Source: Sinorhizobium fredii USDA 257
Lineage (GTDB): Bacteria; Pseudomonadota; Alphaproteobacteria; Rhizobiales; Rhizobiaceae
Assembly (NCBI RefSeq): GCF_000265205.3
Contig: NC_018000.1
Location: forward strand, 4,960,001 to 5,024,000
Direction: 5' to 3'
DNA: 64,000 bases
Of the stretch, positions 1 through 9,131 are shown in pieces. The notes beneath the pieces were generated by a model. That model saw only the letters and a program-made list of their open reading frames with translations. It was not told the origin of the DNA and did no database searches. The position numbers and the translations under genes were made by a program. Each line of letters opens with the position of its first letter. Position 1 is the stretch's first letter.

Positions 1-1233
1 ACCGAAATCGACACCCGGCTGCTCGGCATGGTCGGCGCGCTCATCATCATATGGCTCGGCTTCCAGGTGATGACCGGCGGGCTGTTCCTGACGCCGCGCA
101 ACCTGTGGAACCTGACGGTCCAGACCTCATCCGTCGCCGTCATGGCGACCGGCATGGTGCTGATCATCGTCACCCGCAACATCGACCTTTCGGTCGGCTC
201 CGTGCTCGGCTTCTGCGGCATGACCATGGGGGTTCTGCAGGCGCAGGTGCTGCCGCAATATCTCGGGCTCGGTCACCCCGCCATCTGGGCGATCACCCTG
301 GCCTGCGGCATCGCGGTCGGCGGCGCCATCGGCGCGTTTCAGGGATCGATCATCGCCTTCCTCAACGTTCCCGCCTTCATCGTCACGCTTGGCGGCCTGC
401 TCGTCTGGCGCGGCGCCACCTGGTTCGTGACGAGCGGCCAGACGGTTGCGCCGATGGACGCCACCTTCCGCCTCATGGGCGGCGGCACCGAGGGGTCGAT
501 CGGCGCCACGGCGAGCTGGATCGTCGGCGTTCTCGCCTGCATCGCCATCGTCGGGGCCATCCTCAATTCGCGCAAACAGCGCAAGCGCTTCGGCTTCCCG
601 TTGCGTCCCGTCTGGGCGGAGTATTTCCTGGCAATCCTTGGCTGCGTCCTGGTGCTTGGCGCGATTGCGGTTGCCAACCACTATTACTGGCCGGTCAACA
701 TTGCCCGCAAATATGCCGATGCCAACGGCATCGCCTGGCCCGACGGCGGCCTGCAGATCTCGCACGGCATCGCCATTCCCGTGCTGGTCGCCGTGGCCGT
801 CGGCATCGCCATGACTTTCATCGCCACCCGCCTCCGCTTCGGCCGTTACGTCTTCGCGCTCGGCGGCAACCCCGAAGCGGCTGAACTCGCCGGCATCAAG
901 ACGCGTTGGGTCACCGTCAAGATCTTCATGCTGATGGGCGTGCTCTGCGCCATCGCCGCGGCGATCTCGACGGCGCGTCTCAACGCGGCAACCAATGCGC
1001 AAGGGGAACTCGACGAGCTCTACACGATCGCCGCGGCCGTCATCGGCGGCACCTCGCTCGGCGGCGGTGTCGGGACCATAGCCGGCGCCATGATCGGCGC
1101 GCTCGTCATGCAATCACTGCAATCGGGCATGGTGCTGCTCGGCATCGACTCGCCGTTCCAGCGCATCGTCGTCGGTGTGGTCCTCGTCGTCGCCGTCTGG
1201 CTCGACACCGTCTACCGCGCCCGCGCCAAGTAA
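1..1233 (+). CDS. xylH: Xylose-type sugar ABC transporter permease (5' partial)
   Basis: Inner-membrane permease of a pentose/ribose-class ABC importer, most like XylH. The frame is open from base 1, so the start lies outside the window. Many hydrophobic segments are visible. Family hallmarks include the IDLSVGS motif after the first membrane segments, the PAFIVTLGG segment, and the C-terminal AAAVIGGTSLGGGVG loop that contacts the ATPase. About 400 residues are present, matching XylH rather than the shorter RbsC. The ATPase gene follows after 15 bases. A periplasmic binding-protein gene is expected upstream but is not in view. Xylose specificity is inferred from length and sequence style only. 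Confidence 0.9.
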   Translation, partial: TEIDTRLLGMVGALIIIWLGFQVMTGGLFLTPRNLWNLTVQTSSVAVMATGMVLIIVTRNIDLSVGSVLGFCGMTMGVLQAQVLPQYLGLGHPAIWAITLACGIAVGGAIGAFQGSIIAFLNVPAFIVTLGGLLVWRGATWFVTSGQTVAPMDATFRLMGGGTEGSIGATASWIVGVLACIAIVGAILNSRKQRKRFGFPLRPVWAEYFLAILGCVLVLGAIAVANHYYWPVNIARKYADANGIAWPDGGLQISHGIAIPVLVAVAVGIAMTFIATRLRFGRYVFALGGNPEAAELAGIKTRWVTVKIFMLMGVLCAIAAAISTARLNAATNAQGELDELYTIAAAVIGGTSLGGGVGTIAGAMIGALVMQSLQSGMVLLGIDSPFQRIVVGVVLVVAVWLDTVYRARAK

Positions 1234-1248
1234 GAAGGAGTTCGAACG

Positions 1249-2034
<786 letters not shown>

Positions 2035-2057
2035 GCAATCGTCTGTGCATAAGCAAT

Positions 2058-2083
2058 GCCGCATCCCCGGATGCGGCTTTTTT
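2058..2083 (+). terminator. Rho-independent terminator of the sugar ABC operon
   Basis: An 8 to 9 bp GC-rich perfect hairpin (GCCGCATC/GATGCGGC) is followed directly by six T residues, 24 bases after the xylG-like stop codon. This is a textbook intrinsic terminator. Confidence 0.9.
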
Positions 2084-2241
2084 CTTGACCCGCGCGCACC
2101 GGCGAGCGATGCGCTTCAAGCACAGCCGCGAAGCGGAAAGCGCGTTTCCCCCACAATCTCTTGCAATTGACCATTGAAGCGGCACGCAAGCTAGGCTAAG
2201 AACCGCTACAGCCTGCTTCGGCGGCCATGCCGCCAACGGAT

Positions 2242-2318
2242 GCACCCGTAGCTCAGCTGGATAGAGTGTTGGATTCCGATTCCAAAGGTCACAGGTTCGA
2301 ATCCTGTCGGGTGCGCCA
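2242..2318 (+). tRNA. tRNA-Arg (anticodon CCG)
   Basis: The 77-base cloverleaf has a 7 bp acceptor stem (GCACCCG/CGGGTGC), the D-arm AGCTCAGCTGGATAGAGT, anticodon stem TTGGA/TCCAA around the loop TTCCGAT (CCG at 2276-2278), the T-arm GGTTCGAATCC, and an encoded CCA end. It reads CGG arginine codons. tRNA-Arg genes are common integration sites, and nearly all genes downstream in this window look accessory. Confidence 0.96.
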
Positions 2319-2366
2319 AAATGCCGGACAAAACAAACACTTGCCGCGGTCTTGTGAAAGCGCTCC

Positions 2367-2545
2367 TATGATTCGTCGCTGGTGGCGATTGGCCAGGGTT
2401 GCTTGTGCCGATAGGTTTATCCCTGCGCTTGGCGACGCCGGAACCGCCGTGAACCCGACTGATAAAGCTCTTATGGTTTGTCGCTACGGCCGCTTATTTG
2501 GTACGATTGTACCGTTAGGTTTGTCCCTGCGACGCGCGACGCCGC
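2367..2545. repeat. Degenerate direct repeat, about 105 bp period
   Basis: Two successive blocks share the order (A/G)TT(C/T)GTCGCT ... TAGGTTT(A/G)TCCCTGCG ... GCGACGCC. The TCGCT elements start at 2376 and 2481, and the TAGGTTT elements at 2412 and 2516. Spacing inside the two copies is conserved although the sequence has diverged. Origin and role are unknown. Confidence 0.5.
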
Positions 2546-2815
2546 AGCACTGCCGCCGCAATCGAGTGCTCACCTCCGAGGAAAGAGGATCGCCTCACCG
2601 TGCTTCTCAGCCATTGTCGGCCCCGCTGAGTTCGGTCAACAGCCGGGGACAGGTGATGGGGCTTTTGACCGCTGTCGCTCCAAATGCTGCCGCATCGCAG
2701 ATACCGCCCGGCAAGTTCCGTGTTGGTCCCGGCAGGACACCTCGCTAAGAGTCGCAGTCAGTCCGCGCCGGTTGCGAGGCCACAATGCTCGTTGCCCTCA
2801 GGCGGGTACCAAAGC

Positions 2816-3052
2816 CTAAAATCGTGACTCCGGTAAATATGCGATTTGCGCCACTGCCTTAGTCGCATCGCCGCGCCCGCCATTTGTTCCGATGAGCTTC
2901 CCTTTTTCTTCGGCCGACAACCCGCTAATTCGGTGCCTTTCCCACCGTTTGCCGTGCGTCAGCTTCAGTCGAAACGTGCGTCCATTGCTGCGGCAATACC
3001 AGATCGGTGCCCTTCCGATTTGCGTCCAACCGCAGTCAGCCCCGGACAACAA
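2816..3052 (-). CDS. Possible small hypothetical protein
   Basis: Reading frame of up to 78 residues with protein-like composition: a basic, aromatic middle (APIWYCRSNGRTFRLKL) and a C-terminal part containing LSAEEKGKLIG. No domain recognised, and no clear ribosome site at the ATG. It lies in the otherwise gene-poor stretch behind the tRNA and may be a remnant of a longer gene. Confidence 0.3.
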   Translation of the reverse strand: MLSGADCGWTQIGRAPIWYCRSNGRTFRLKLTHGKRWERHRISGLSAEEKGKLIGTNGGRGDATKAVAQIAYLPESRF

Positions 3053-3345
3053 TCGCTGCTCCGCCTCTGCTGGTGGAATTCGGGTCGGGCCGACAGGTGC
3101 GTCAAAAAAATCGAATAAGTCACGCTCGAAAGCTCCCGAGACGGAAAAGCCGGGTGTAATTGCTTCCAGTCTTCAGGCGCTTATCGGCTGCGTTGTCCTG
3201 ATGATTTTGATCGCCATCTTCTGGTGATGTGACGATGACCGGATCAGGGACCTGCGACAAAGGCAATAGATTTCATTCTGCCGTTGGCTTGAGGTAAATC
3301 GATGAAATCAGACGTTTATTGCTAGAGATGGGCGAAAGATGGGTG

Positions 3346-4167
3346 CTATTTCCACTTTGACGCCCAGTTCCGGAGGAATACCTTTGCCTTCTCTGGCCAG
3401 TCCTTAACTACTGGACGAACGATGATTTTCTCACCGGATGGCTTCCAGGCCAGATAGACCTTCTGCTCTGTTATGGAAGCAATCAATATTGCCTCCTGCT
3501 CAAAACACATATGGGGCGTGCAGGCGGAACCCGCGAAGTAATCACCGTCGAATTCACCACTTCCGACGCCCATTATGATGTCTTTAAAAGATGCTTTATC
3601 GGCTCCAAGCAATGCGTCGATCTGTTCCGCAATTTCGCCAAACTTCAGCAGATCGCCAGGGTGAGAGGCGGTTTTCTCACGCAATTGCGCCCAGCCCTTC
3701 GACGTGTCGGCCGAAAAGGTTTGCCCCTCGACTCGTTTCAAGCCGCCTTCGAGGCTCCACATCCATCGTTCGCCCGGCCGATTTGGCATAGCAGTTGTTG
3801 AGAAAGAGAGTTGCGTCGGAGTCGCATGCGTCGTGACGACAAAACAAGTATCCAGTGGTCCGTCGATCCGAGGCGCTGCATTCGGCGGAAACGAAATAAT
3901 GAATGGTGCGCCTTCGCATGCGTTCCCTCCAGGCGACGCGCTCCCAATTACCACGGGAGTGCCCGAAATCAGATGCACCTCGTCGATGTCAATGATCGCC
4001 TCCTTCAGCACCTGGCGACCATCCACTTCCAACAACTGTTCTGTATCACTGCCGAGAACTATGACCCGATGACCAAACAAGAGCATCTCGAAGTCCGCCG
4101 CCTTTGCGCCAACAGTCGCCGCGAATAAAGCGGTGATGGAGAAGAGTACTGCCTTGCGTATCCTCAA
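3346..4167 (-). CDS. Exported hypothetical protein
   Basis: A 273-residue protein beginning with a clear Sec signal peptide (MRIRKAVLFSITALFAATVGAKA, cut after AKA), so probably periplasmic. No known domain recognised. It has a few Cys residues in the middle and a basic, tryptophan-rich end (LRNWASKWK). It lies 39 bases downstream of the MauG-like gene on the same strand, so it may be the last gene of the HXS operon, although it is not a named HXS component. Confidence 0.75.
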   Translation of the reverse strand: MRIRKAVLFSITALFAATVGAKAADFEMLLFGHRVIVLGSDTEQLLEVDGRQVLKEAIIDIDEVHLISGTPVVIGSASPGGNACEGAPFIISFPPNAAPRIDGPLDTCFVVTTHATPTQLSFSTTAMPNRPGERWMWSLEGGLKRVEGQTFSADTSKGWAQLREKTASHPGDLLKFGEIAEQIDALLGADKASFKDIIMGVGSGEFDGDYFAGSACTPHMCFEQEAILIASITEQKVYLAWKPSGEKIIVRPVVKDWPEKAKVFLRNWASKWK

Positions 4168-4206
4168 CGGGCCCTCCTGCGATTGCGGCGCTTCACATTT
4201 TATGTC

Positions 4207-5457
4207 TTAGTCGCTCACTTGGACCGGCGACGCACTGTCGAATTCAAGCGTCCTCAGGAATGCAGTCAGCGCGTCGATCTCTGCATCATCAAGCGTCACC
4301 CCGACCAACGGCTCATCCGACCAAACCTTCAGCGCCTGGTAATACTCGGCTCTCTGCACGGCAGACATGCGAGAGGGGTCGTAGACTGCGAACGGATCAA
4401 CGTGCACGCGTATCGCGTCTCCCAGCTTCATGATCGACCCTGAGTGAGAATAGGGTGCGGTCTTCGATACATTGAACAGCGGCGGCGTCCGGAACCGGTA
4501 ACGGTCATCCGGATTTAACGTCACATTGAATCGGCCGTAGTCGACGCCAAATCCGTTCTTTCCAAAGCCACTCTGCGGGAACGGCACTGCGTGGAATTCC
4601 AAGTCCGAGAAATAAGCCCCGTTGTGACAGGTCGAGCACCGAGCTTTTCCGTAGAAGATGAGGCCGCCCGCATTTTCCCGTTCGGACATCTTGCCGTCGG
4701 CAAATACGAAGTCATGAAATCGGGTCGATTGGAGTTTGAAGTTATCCCGAATGAACGCCGCAATGGCAGATGCAACATCAAGAAACTCGATCTCATTGGC
4801 CGATTTTCCGGTTGCCGCAACGAGCGCCGAGTTGATCTCATCGTCCTTTAGCAAGCGGTCCAGCAGTTGATCGTAGACTGCTGCCGCCGTCGAGACGTTT
4901 TCTGTTTTAAGGGGCTCGTTGTCCTTGCTGTCGGTAACCATTTCGCCGATTTCGACAGGGGGCAGGTGGGCAGCAACCACCAGCGGATCATCTGAAGGAT
5001 TCAGGTCACCAAATTGGCTGACGACTGTTCCCGATGACTTGTCGACTTTCCCATCCCAAAAGAACACATCAAACCCAACGCCACCTCGTCCCCAAAACGG
5101 CAGTGTATTCCTGGGAATGATGTCGCCGCCAGCCAGCAAGCGTTCGACGCCCTCTCCATGTCCCTCGGTGCCAATCGCATTGGGGATACCGTCTGCTGAT
5201 CCAAAACGGTCAACATGACAGGTCGCGCAAGCTGTCTCGTGATCGAGTGACATTTTTTTCGACTGGAACAAGAGCTTTCCGGCCGCCACGAGCTTATCGT
5301 CCACGCTTACATGAGTCGCATCAGCGGGGACGAGGCCCGCCCGTTTTGCGGCGTCCCTCAGCACCTGCTCTCGCAGGTTGTTGGCTAATACGATGCTTGC
5401 TTGTAAGGCAAGCAGAATGGCGATAGCGAAGCAGCCGAGTTTAGTAGCGGATTTCAT
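4207..5457 (-). CDS. MauG / cytochrome-c-peroxidase-like di-haem protein (HXS-associated)
   Basis: A 416-residue exported protein with an N-terminal signal segment and two haem-binding CXXCH motifs, CATCH near residue 77 and CSTCH near 274, as in bacterial di-haem peroxidases and MauG. The region RFRTPPLFNVSKTAPYSHSGS matches the conserved peroxidase C-terminal block. MauG uses two haems to oxidise protein residues, and homologues occur in HXS loci. A role in oxidative modification of HxsA or a partner is inference. Its start overlaps the preceding gene by 17 bases, which indicates translational coupling in the HXS operon. A plain H2O2-scavenging peroxidase is the alternative. Confidence 0.88.
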   Translation of the reverse strand: MKSATKLGCFAIAILLALQASIVLANNLREQVLRDAAKRAGLVPADATHVSVDDKLVAAGKLLFQSKKMSLDHETACATCHVDRFGSADGIPNAIGTEGHGEGVERLLAGGDIIPRNTLPFWGRGGVGFDVFFWDGKVDKSSGTVVSQFGDLNPSDDPLVVAAHLPPVEIGEMVTDSKDNEPLKTENVSTAAAVYDQLLDRLLKDDEINSALVAATGKSANEIEFLDVASAIAAFIRDNFKLQSTRFHDFVFADGKMSERENAGGLIFYGKARCSTCHNGAYFSDLEFHAVPFPQSGFGKNGFGVDYGRFNVTLNPDDRYRFRTPPLFNVSKTAPYSHSGSIMKLGDAIRVHVDPFAVYDPSRMSAVQRAEYYQALKVWSDEPLVGVTLDDAEIDALTAFLRTLEFDSASPVQVSD

Positions 5458-5836
5458 GGATTCTCACCACGTCCGGCAAGGTACCCGCGCGTTCCTCGAC
5501 CGCCTTCAGGGACATTTCACTCAGCTCGTTTTCGGACAAGCCCCAACGCACAAGTTGTTTGCGCATGAGATCGTAATCCTGACAGTCTAAGAGAGCGATC
5601 TCCGCCGCCTCGACGTGGGCAACAGTCTTCGCCGAGGGCTCCTGTACGACAGCCTGCTTCGCCACCAGATGTTCCCGCATGGCGTGGTCACATTTAAACG
5701 TCAGTGTTGCGAACGATGGCTGCGCGTAAGCCATCAGGATCATTTTCCAGATTGGCGCGGCAGCAATTCCGGCCACAACGCCGATGGAAAACGCAACACC
5801 TCCAATGATGCTACTCCGCCGTGATGCCAAGCGCAT
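5441..5836 (-). CDS. HXS-system protein, TIGR03982-like
   Basis: A 131-residue protein with one N-terminal membrane anchor (about residues 10-35) and a periplasmic part containing two Cys residues (FKCDHAMREH and LLDCQDYDLMRKQL). Its size and place between hxsA and the MauG-like gene match the uncharacterised family named TIGR03982, known only from His-Xaa-Ser loci. It overlaps hxsA by 26 bases and the MauG-like gene by 17. Function unknown. The family assignment is from memory of the locus layout and residue pattern. Confidence 0.75.
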   Translation of the reverse strand: MRLASRRSSIIGGVAFSIGVVAGIAAAPIWKMILMAYAQPSFATLTFKCDHAMREHLVAKQAVVQEPSAKTVAHVEAAEIALLDCQDYDLMRKQLVRWGLSENELSEMSLKAVEERAGTLPDVVRIHEIRY

Positions 5837-6377
5837 TCAGCACCTCCGGTGTAATCGTGCCGGTGACTTTAAGCCCGTATGCCTCCTGCATCTTCGCAAG
5901 CGCCACTTTGGACTCGGGGCCGATCCTCCCGTCGATGGTCCCGGTATAGTAGCCGTAAAGGGATAGTGCTGTTTGGACCTGGATGACAATCTGACGGAAC
6001 TTATCAGTATTGCCCGGCAGAACCTTTAGTTTTTGGCCCGGCACCGCCGGGTAGACAGGTGTATCGGGAGTGGCTTGATAGACGTTCTGCCCGCTATTCG
6101 GCAGAATGGTCGTATTCGGAGTGCTGGTAATATTCCGATTATATCTTGGAGCAGCATAGCTACCGCCGCTCGATGACCTGTGGCTCGAATGGGAGCGATG
6201 GCTCGAATGGGAGCGGTGAGCGGCAAGGCTGTAGATATGATTGAGGTGTAGGCGCTCGAATATGGAAGCTGGAGCGTCCTTTTTCTCGACTACGCCTGCA
6301 GGCGACACAGCATCAGCCTTGGCGGGCAGAAATCCTGCCGCCAGGAACGAGGGAATTGCAAACAGCCGCTTCTTCAT
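5811..6377 (-). CDS. hxsA: His-Xaa-Ser repeat protein HxsA
   Basis: A 188-residue exported protein. It has a signal peptide (about 1-22), then a His/Ser-rich tract AHRSHSSHRSHSSHRSS near residues 53-70 with successive His-Xaa-Ser units. A Pro/Asn/Thr linker follows, then a C-terminal peptidoglycan-binding-1 type domain (IQVQTALSLYGYYTGTIDG, KVTGTITPEVLNAL). The HXS tract is the presumed target of the radical-SAM maturases HxsB and HxsC encoded directly upstream. The family's modification and biological role are not established. The start overlaps the hxsC stop by 4 bases. Confidence 0.93.
   Translation of the reverse strand: MKKRLFAIPSFLAAGFLPAKADAVSPAGVVEKKDAPASIFERLHLNHIYSLAAHRSHSSHRSHSSHRSSSGGSYAAPRYNRNITSTPNTTILPNSGQNVYQATPDTPVYPAVPGQKLKVLPGNTDKFRQIVIQVQTALSLYGYYTGTIDGRIGPESKVALAKMQEAYGLKVTGTITPEVLNALGITAE
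6181..6216 (-). repeat. 18-bp tandem repeat inside hxsA
   Basis: Two adjacent 18-bp units (TGGCTCGAATGGGAGCG plus A or G) differ at a single base and encode RSHSSH on the minus strand. This near-identical DNA produces the His-Xaa-Ser tract and would allow copy-number change by slippage. Confidence 0.85.
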
Positions 6378-7462
6378 AGTGGTCGAATCCCTTCAAACCC
6401 CTCATCGTGACTGTACCATTCGAAAAAACCGCCACAAGCAGAACGCGAGGAACATTCTCGGCATACGTGAAGAAATTTCCTTTTCCAGTCGGAAATTGTT
6501 GATGGCGCGAACTGTCGGTAATCCGGGGGCACCGAGCAGAGAGGAAAATTATACAGCGCGACCTCCACTCCTTTAGCTACGGCCATGTTGATCGCCGACT
6601 TCAGAGCGCTGAACTCGGTGGATGTGTCTTTAAAGGTGTTGCGCCAGTTCATTCTGCCATAGCCAATGCGTTCGAGCTGCATCAGCGCCCATACGGAGAC
6701 AAACGGGAGCCGGTTGGCGACGAAGTTCGCCAAGTCCGGTAGAAAGCCCCAGTTCTGTTGCATTACCACGGTGCGCAGCTCGACCGATGCTCCAGCGCGC
6801 ATCAGGAAAGCGAGGTTGCGTTCCAGACGGTGAAACGCGCCCCGTTTGCCCACGATCTCGTCGTGTAGCTTCGAATCCGAAGCATAGAGGGGGATGCCCC
6901 AAAGCACGCGTTCCGGGCCAATTTCATCGAGGCGCTTCATGTCTTCGGCTTCCAAATGCTGCGCATTGGTCAGAACATGGAAGCGCAAGTCGGGCCGAGC
7001 GACGGCGGAGGATGCGAGGAACTCGAACAGCCGCGCCTTATGGAGAAGCGGCTCGCCCCCGGATATTCCGATGTAAGCACCAGAAGGAGCCAACTTCGCG
7101 GCGATGGCGAATTGGTCGAAGAAATCCAGGTGATGCTTCTTCGGTGGCTGCGAGCACATGACGCAGAGCTGATCGCATTGCTCGGTGATCAGCAGCGTGT
7201 TGTGCATCGATGTTGCGCGAATGAGCCTGTGAGCACTCGGTTGGCCCGGCAGAATCATCAACACGTCACCATCCAGCGGCAGCTCATCGCTGGCATGAAT
7301 TCGAACGGAAAACCCAAGATACTCATACTCACGACAGCCGGTCTCGCGCCCAATCAGATGAGCGTCATGTTCAGAATGTTCGGATCGGTCGCGCTCGCAC
7401 AAGCGAAGCACCAACGGTTCGACAATAGGTAACGGATCGACTTTCAATCGGAGGTCGATCAT
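6374..7462 (-). CDS. hxsC: HXS-system radical SAM maturase HxsC
   Basis: A 362-residue cytoplasmic radical-SAM enzyme. The 4Fe-4S/SAM motif is Cys96-x3-Cys100-x2-Cys103 (TEQCDQLCVMC), followed by ISGGEPLL for SAM binding. A C-terminal cysteine cluster (CRECSSRSACGG) probably holds an auxiliary cluster. With HxsB it is presumed to modify the His-Xaa-Ser tract of HxsA. The start overlaps the hxsB stop by 4 bases, and its stop overlaps hxsA by 4. The two paired maturases and repeat substrate make the assignment firm, although the chemistry is unknown. Confidence 0.93.
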   Translation of the reverse strand: MIDLRLKVDPLPIVEPLVLRLCERDRSEHSEHDAHLIGRETGCREYEYLGFSVRIHASDELPLDGDVLMILPGQPSAHRLIRATSMHNTLLITEQCDQLCVMCSQPPKKHHLDFFDQFAIAAKLAPSGAYIGISGGEPLLHKARLFEFLASSAVARPDLRFHVLTNAQHLEAEDMKRLDEIGPERVLWGIPLYASDSKLHDEIVGKRGAFHRLERNLAFLMRAGASVELRTVVMQQNWGFLPDLANFVANRLPFVSVWALMQLERIGYGRMNWRNTFKDTSTEFSALKSAINMAVAKGVEVALYNFPLCSVPPDYRQFAPSTISDWKRKFLHVCRECSSRSACGGFFEWYSHDEGFEGIRPL

Positions 7463-8868
7463 CTGTGAACCTTCGCCAGTGCGGGCTCATACTCGGGAAT
7501 GCCAGCCCAAATTGCCAAGGACTTCTGAACCTTCGGATCGGCCGAATAGATCAACTCGAAGACCTTATCGAAGATATGCGTGTGCCGTTGGCAGAAATCC
7601 GTCAGATGTTTCGGCAGGTCAATGCGCCCATAGCGGGAGAGGTCGTCAATAAGGTCGACACCGCAGAACGCTTGGTACGGACAGTGTACACAGTCAGGAT
7701 GGAAGTTATTTGACGCCTCCGCATTGAGGCTGTCGAGAGCAGTTCTATCGAGACCTGTTTGCACGTTGCCCATCGAGAGGTCGAACTGGCCGACACGCGT
7801 CACCATTCGAGCTTCGTCGGTGGGGTAAAATGTGCCGTCGTAGTCCACGACAAGATAACTGTCGCCAAGGATGTTCGGGTTCCGGAGGTCGGTGTGGCCG
7901 TTGTGCCCAGCTCTCAACACCCGGCGTAGGCAGTGGACGAAGTAGTATTCTTCGACCGGCTCGGCAGAAGTCCAATTGTATTCGACAAGGGCGTCGATGA
8001 AGGCAGAGTGATAAGCGTTCCAATCAGCGGCCGAATCCCAGGCGGTAAATCGCTTACGCGCGAAGCCCTGAAAGTTCACTGGTCGCAAATAAATCGAGCG
8101 CAAGCCGAACAGCGTGAAGGCTTCGATGATTGAACTCGGCTCGGGTAGATTGCGCACGTCAAGTGTCGGAAGCGCGGACACCTTCGCAGTCCCGAGCTTA
8201 TCGACGGCATGCCGTAGATTGCTGAGGAACTCTTGCGTCTTCTCGGCCGTCACGGTGCGCTGACGCTGATGAACCTGAGGATTTGCATCGAGCGACGTGC
8301 TGATGAACGTATCCGGCTCCGACAAGAATGACCAAGCCTCGTCGCTCACGACTTGCAGATTTGTGCAGACAACGAATTCCGTGTGCTCGAAACGCTGGCG
8401 ACAGAAATCCCGCACACGTTTCAGCATCTCTAGTTTCAGGAGGGGCTCGCCGCCCTGGAACTCGACTTTCAACCTGGTCGTCGTCAGGCCATCAAGAAAT
8501 AGAAGAACAGCGGCCAAGGTAGATTCGTCCCAATCGAAACCGGGCGTGTTCTCGTTGACGCGGGAGACCTGGCAATAACCGCAAGCGAGATTGCAGCGGA
8601 GCGTCGGAACAAGAATGACATAGTCTGTTTCCATCGCCGCGTAGAGCCGATTGGCCCACCGGTATGCAAATCCGGTGTACGCGAGATCATCGGCCTCCCT
8701 GAAGCTATGCCCGTTCTCTTCAAGGAACCGTTCATCGTTGGAATTTAGCCGGTCTTCGATGTAGCGCCGTAGAAACGCCAGATCGGACTTGAAGAACCCG
8801 CCTGCGTCATCGGCGAAAAACAATGCGCCGTCGTCGGAGGGTTTGAATTTCAGCGGAAAAACAGTCAC
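7459..8868 (-). CDS. hxsB: HXS-system radical SAM maturase HxsB
   Basis: A 469-residue radical-SAM enzyme. Cys92-x3-Cys96-x2-Cys99 (RCNLACGYC) binds the SAM cluster, and FQGGEPLL is the SAM-binding GGE motif. A SPASM-like C-terminal cysteine region (CVHCPYQAFCGVDL, with a later Cys in DFCQRH) resembles maturases of ribosomally made peptides. It overlaps hxsD and hxsC by 4 bases each. The protein substrate is presumed to be HxsA. Confidence 0.94.
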   Translation of the reverse strand: MTVFPLKFKPSDDGALFFADDAGGFFKSDLAFLRRYIEDRLNSNDERFLEENGHSFREADDLAYTGFAYRWANRLYAAMETDYVILVPTLRCNLACGYCQVSRVNENTPGFDWDESTLAAVLLFLDGLTTTRLKVEFQGGEPLLKLEMLKRVRDFCRQRFEHTEFVVCTNLQVVSDEAWSFLSEPDTFISTSLDANPQVHQRQRTVTAEKTQEFLSNLRHAVDKLGTAKVSALPTLDVRNLPEPSSIIEAFTLFGLRSIYLRPVNFQGFARKRFTAWDSAADWNAYHSAFIDALVEYNWTSAEPVEEYYFVHCLRRVLRAGHNGHTDLRNPNILGDSYLVVDYDGTFYPTDEARMVTRVGQFDLSMGNVQTGLDRTALDSLNAEASNNFHPDCVHCPYQAFCGVDLIDDLSRYGRIDLPKHLTDFCQRHTHIFDKVFELIYSADPKVQKSLAIWAGIPEYEPALAKVHR

Positions 8869-9131
8869 CGGCCCATCACACCCTCAATAAGAGCTTTTCG
8901 GAGCGGCAGCGTCTCAGCGTAGATTTTTTGTCTGTAAAGAGCGAAATGGAGATCGCGGACCAGATCGCCGACATGGCGGGAGTCGGCGAAAAGAGAGATT
9001 ACTTCCGGGCCGACCTCAATTTCGACGGAAGGATGCAGATATGAAAAACGGTGTATCGCATCACTGATATGGGCCCGGAAAGCAGGTCCAACAGCCACAT
9101 CGCAACGATGTTTACCAGATCGATCCCCCAT
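8865..9131 (-). CDS. hxsD: HXS-system protein HxsD
   Basis: Small protein of about 88 residues at the head of the HXS operon. The ATG at 9131 is chosen over a longer frame reaching 9242 because GGGAGG precedes it at ideal spacing. The C-terminal stretch FALYRQKIYAETLPLRKALIEGV fits the HxsD family's Leu/Arg-rich ending. HxsD is always found beside HxsB and HxsC and may recognise the substrate, but its function is unproven. Its stop overlaps the hxsB start by 4 bases. Confidence 0.82.
   Translation of the reverse strand: MGDRSGKHRCDVAVGPAFRAHISDAIHRFSYLHPSVEIEVGPEVISLFADSRHVGDLVRDLHFALYRQKIYAETLPLRKALIEGVMGR

Larger units (their letters stand above)
2319..3345. other. Gene-poor stretch after the tRNA
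   Basis: About 1 kb without a confidently supported gene. It contains a degenerate ~105 bp direct repeat (2367-2545) and one weak minus-strand reading frame (2816-3052). Near 3100-3226 on the plus strand there is a lysine-rich stretch followed by a hydrophobic tail ending in IAIFW. That could be the end of a small membrane protein, but no good start codon is nearby. No integrase remnant or tRNA 3'-end copy was recognised. Confidence 0.6.

Noticed and set aside
127..1113. 328-residue minus-strand frame opposite the permease
   Set aside because: His/Asp/Gly-rich shadow of the xylH-like frame with no motif.
2227..2748. 173-residue frame spanning the tRNA
   Set aside because: It reads through the tRNA-Arg gene, and its sequence has no protein-like features.
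4207..5457. Plain cytochrome-c peroxidase
   Set aside because: The two-haem fold fits, but coupling to hxsA and maturases favours a MauG-like role; kept as an alternative only.
6181..6216. Short tandem repeats considered as a CRISPR array
   Set aside because: The units are contiguous, in frame and encode the His-Xaa-Ser tract; there are no spacers.
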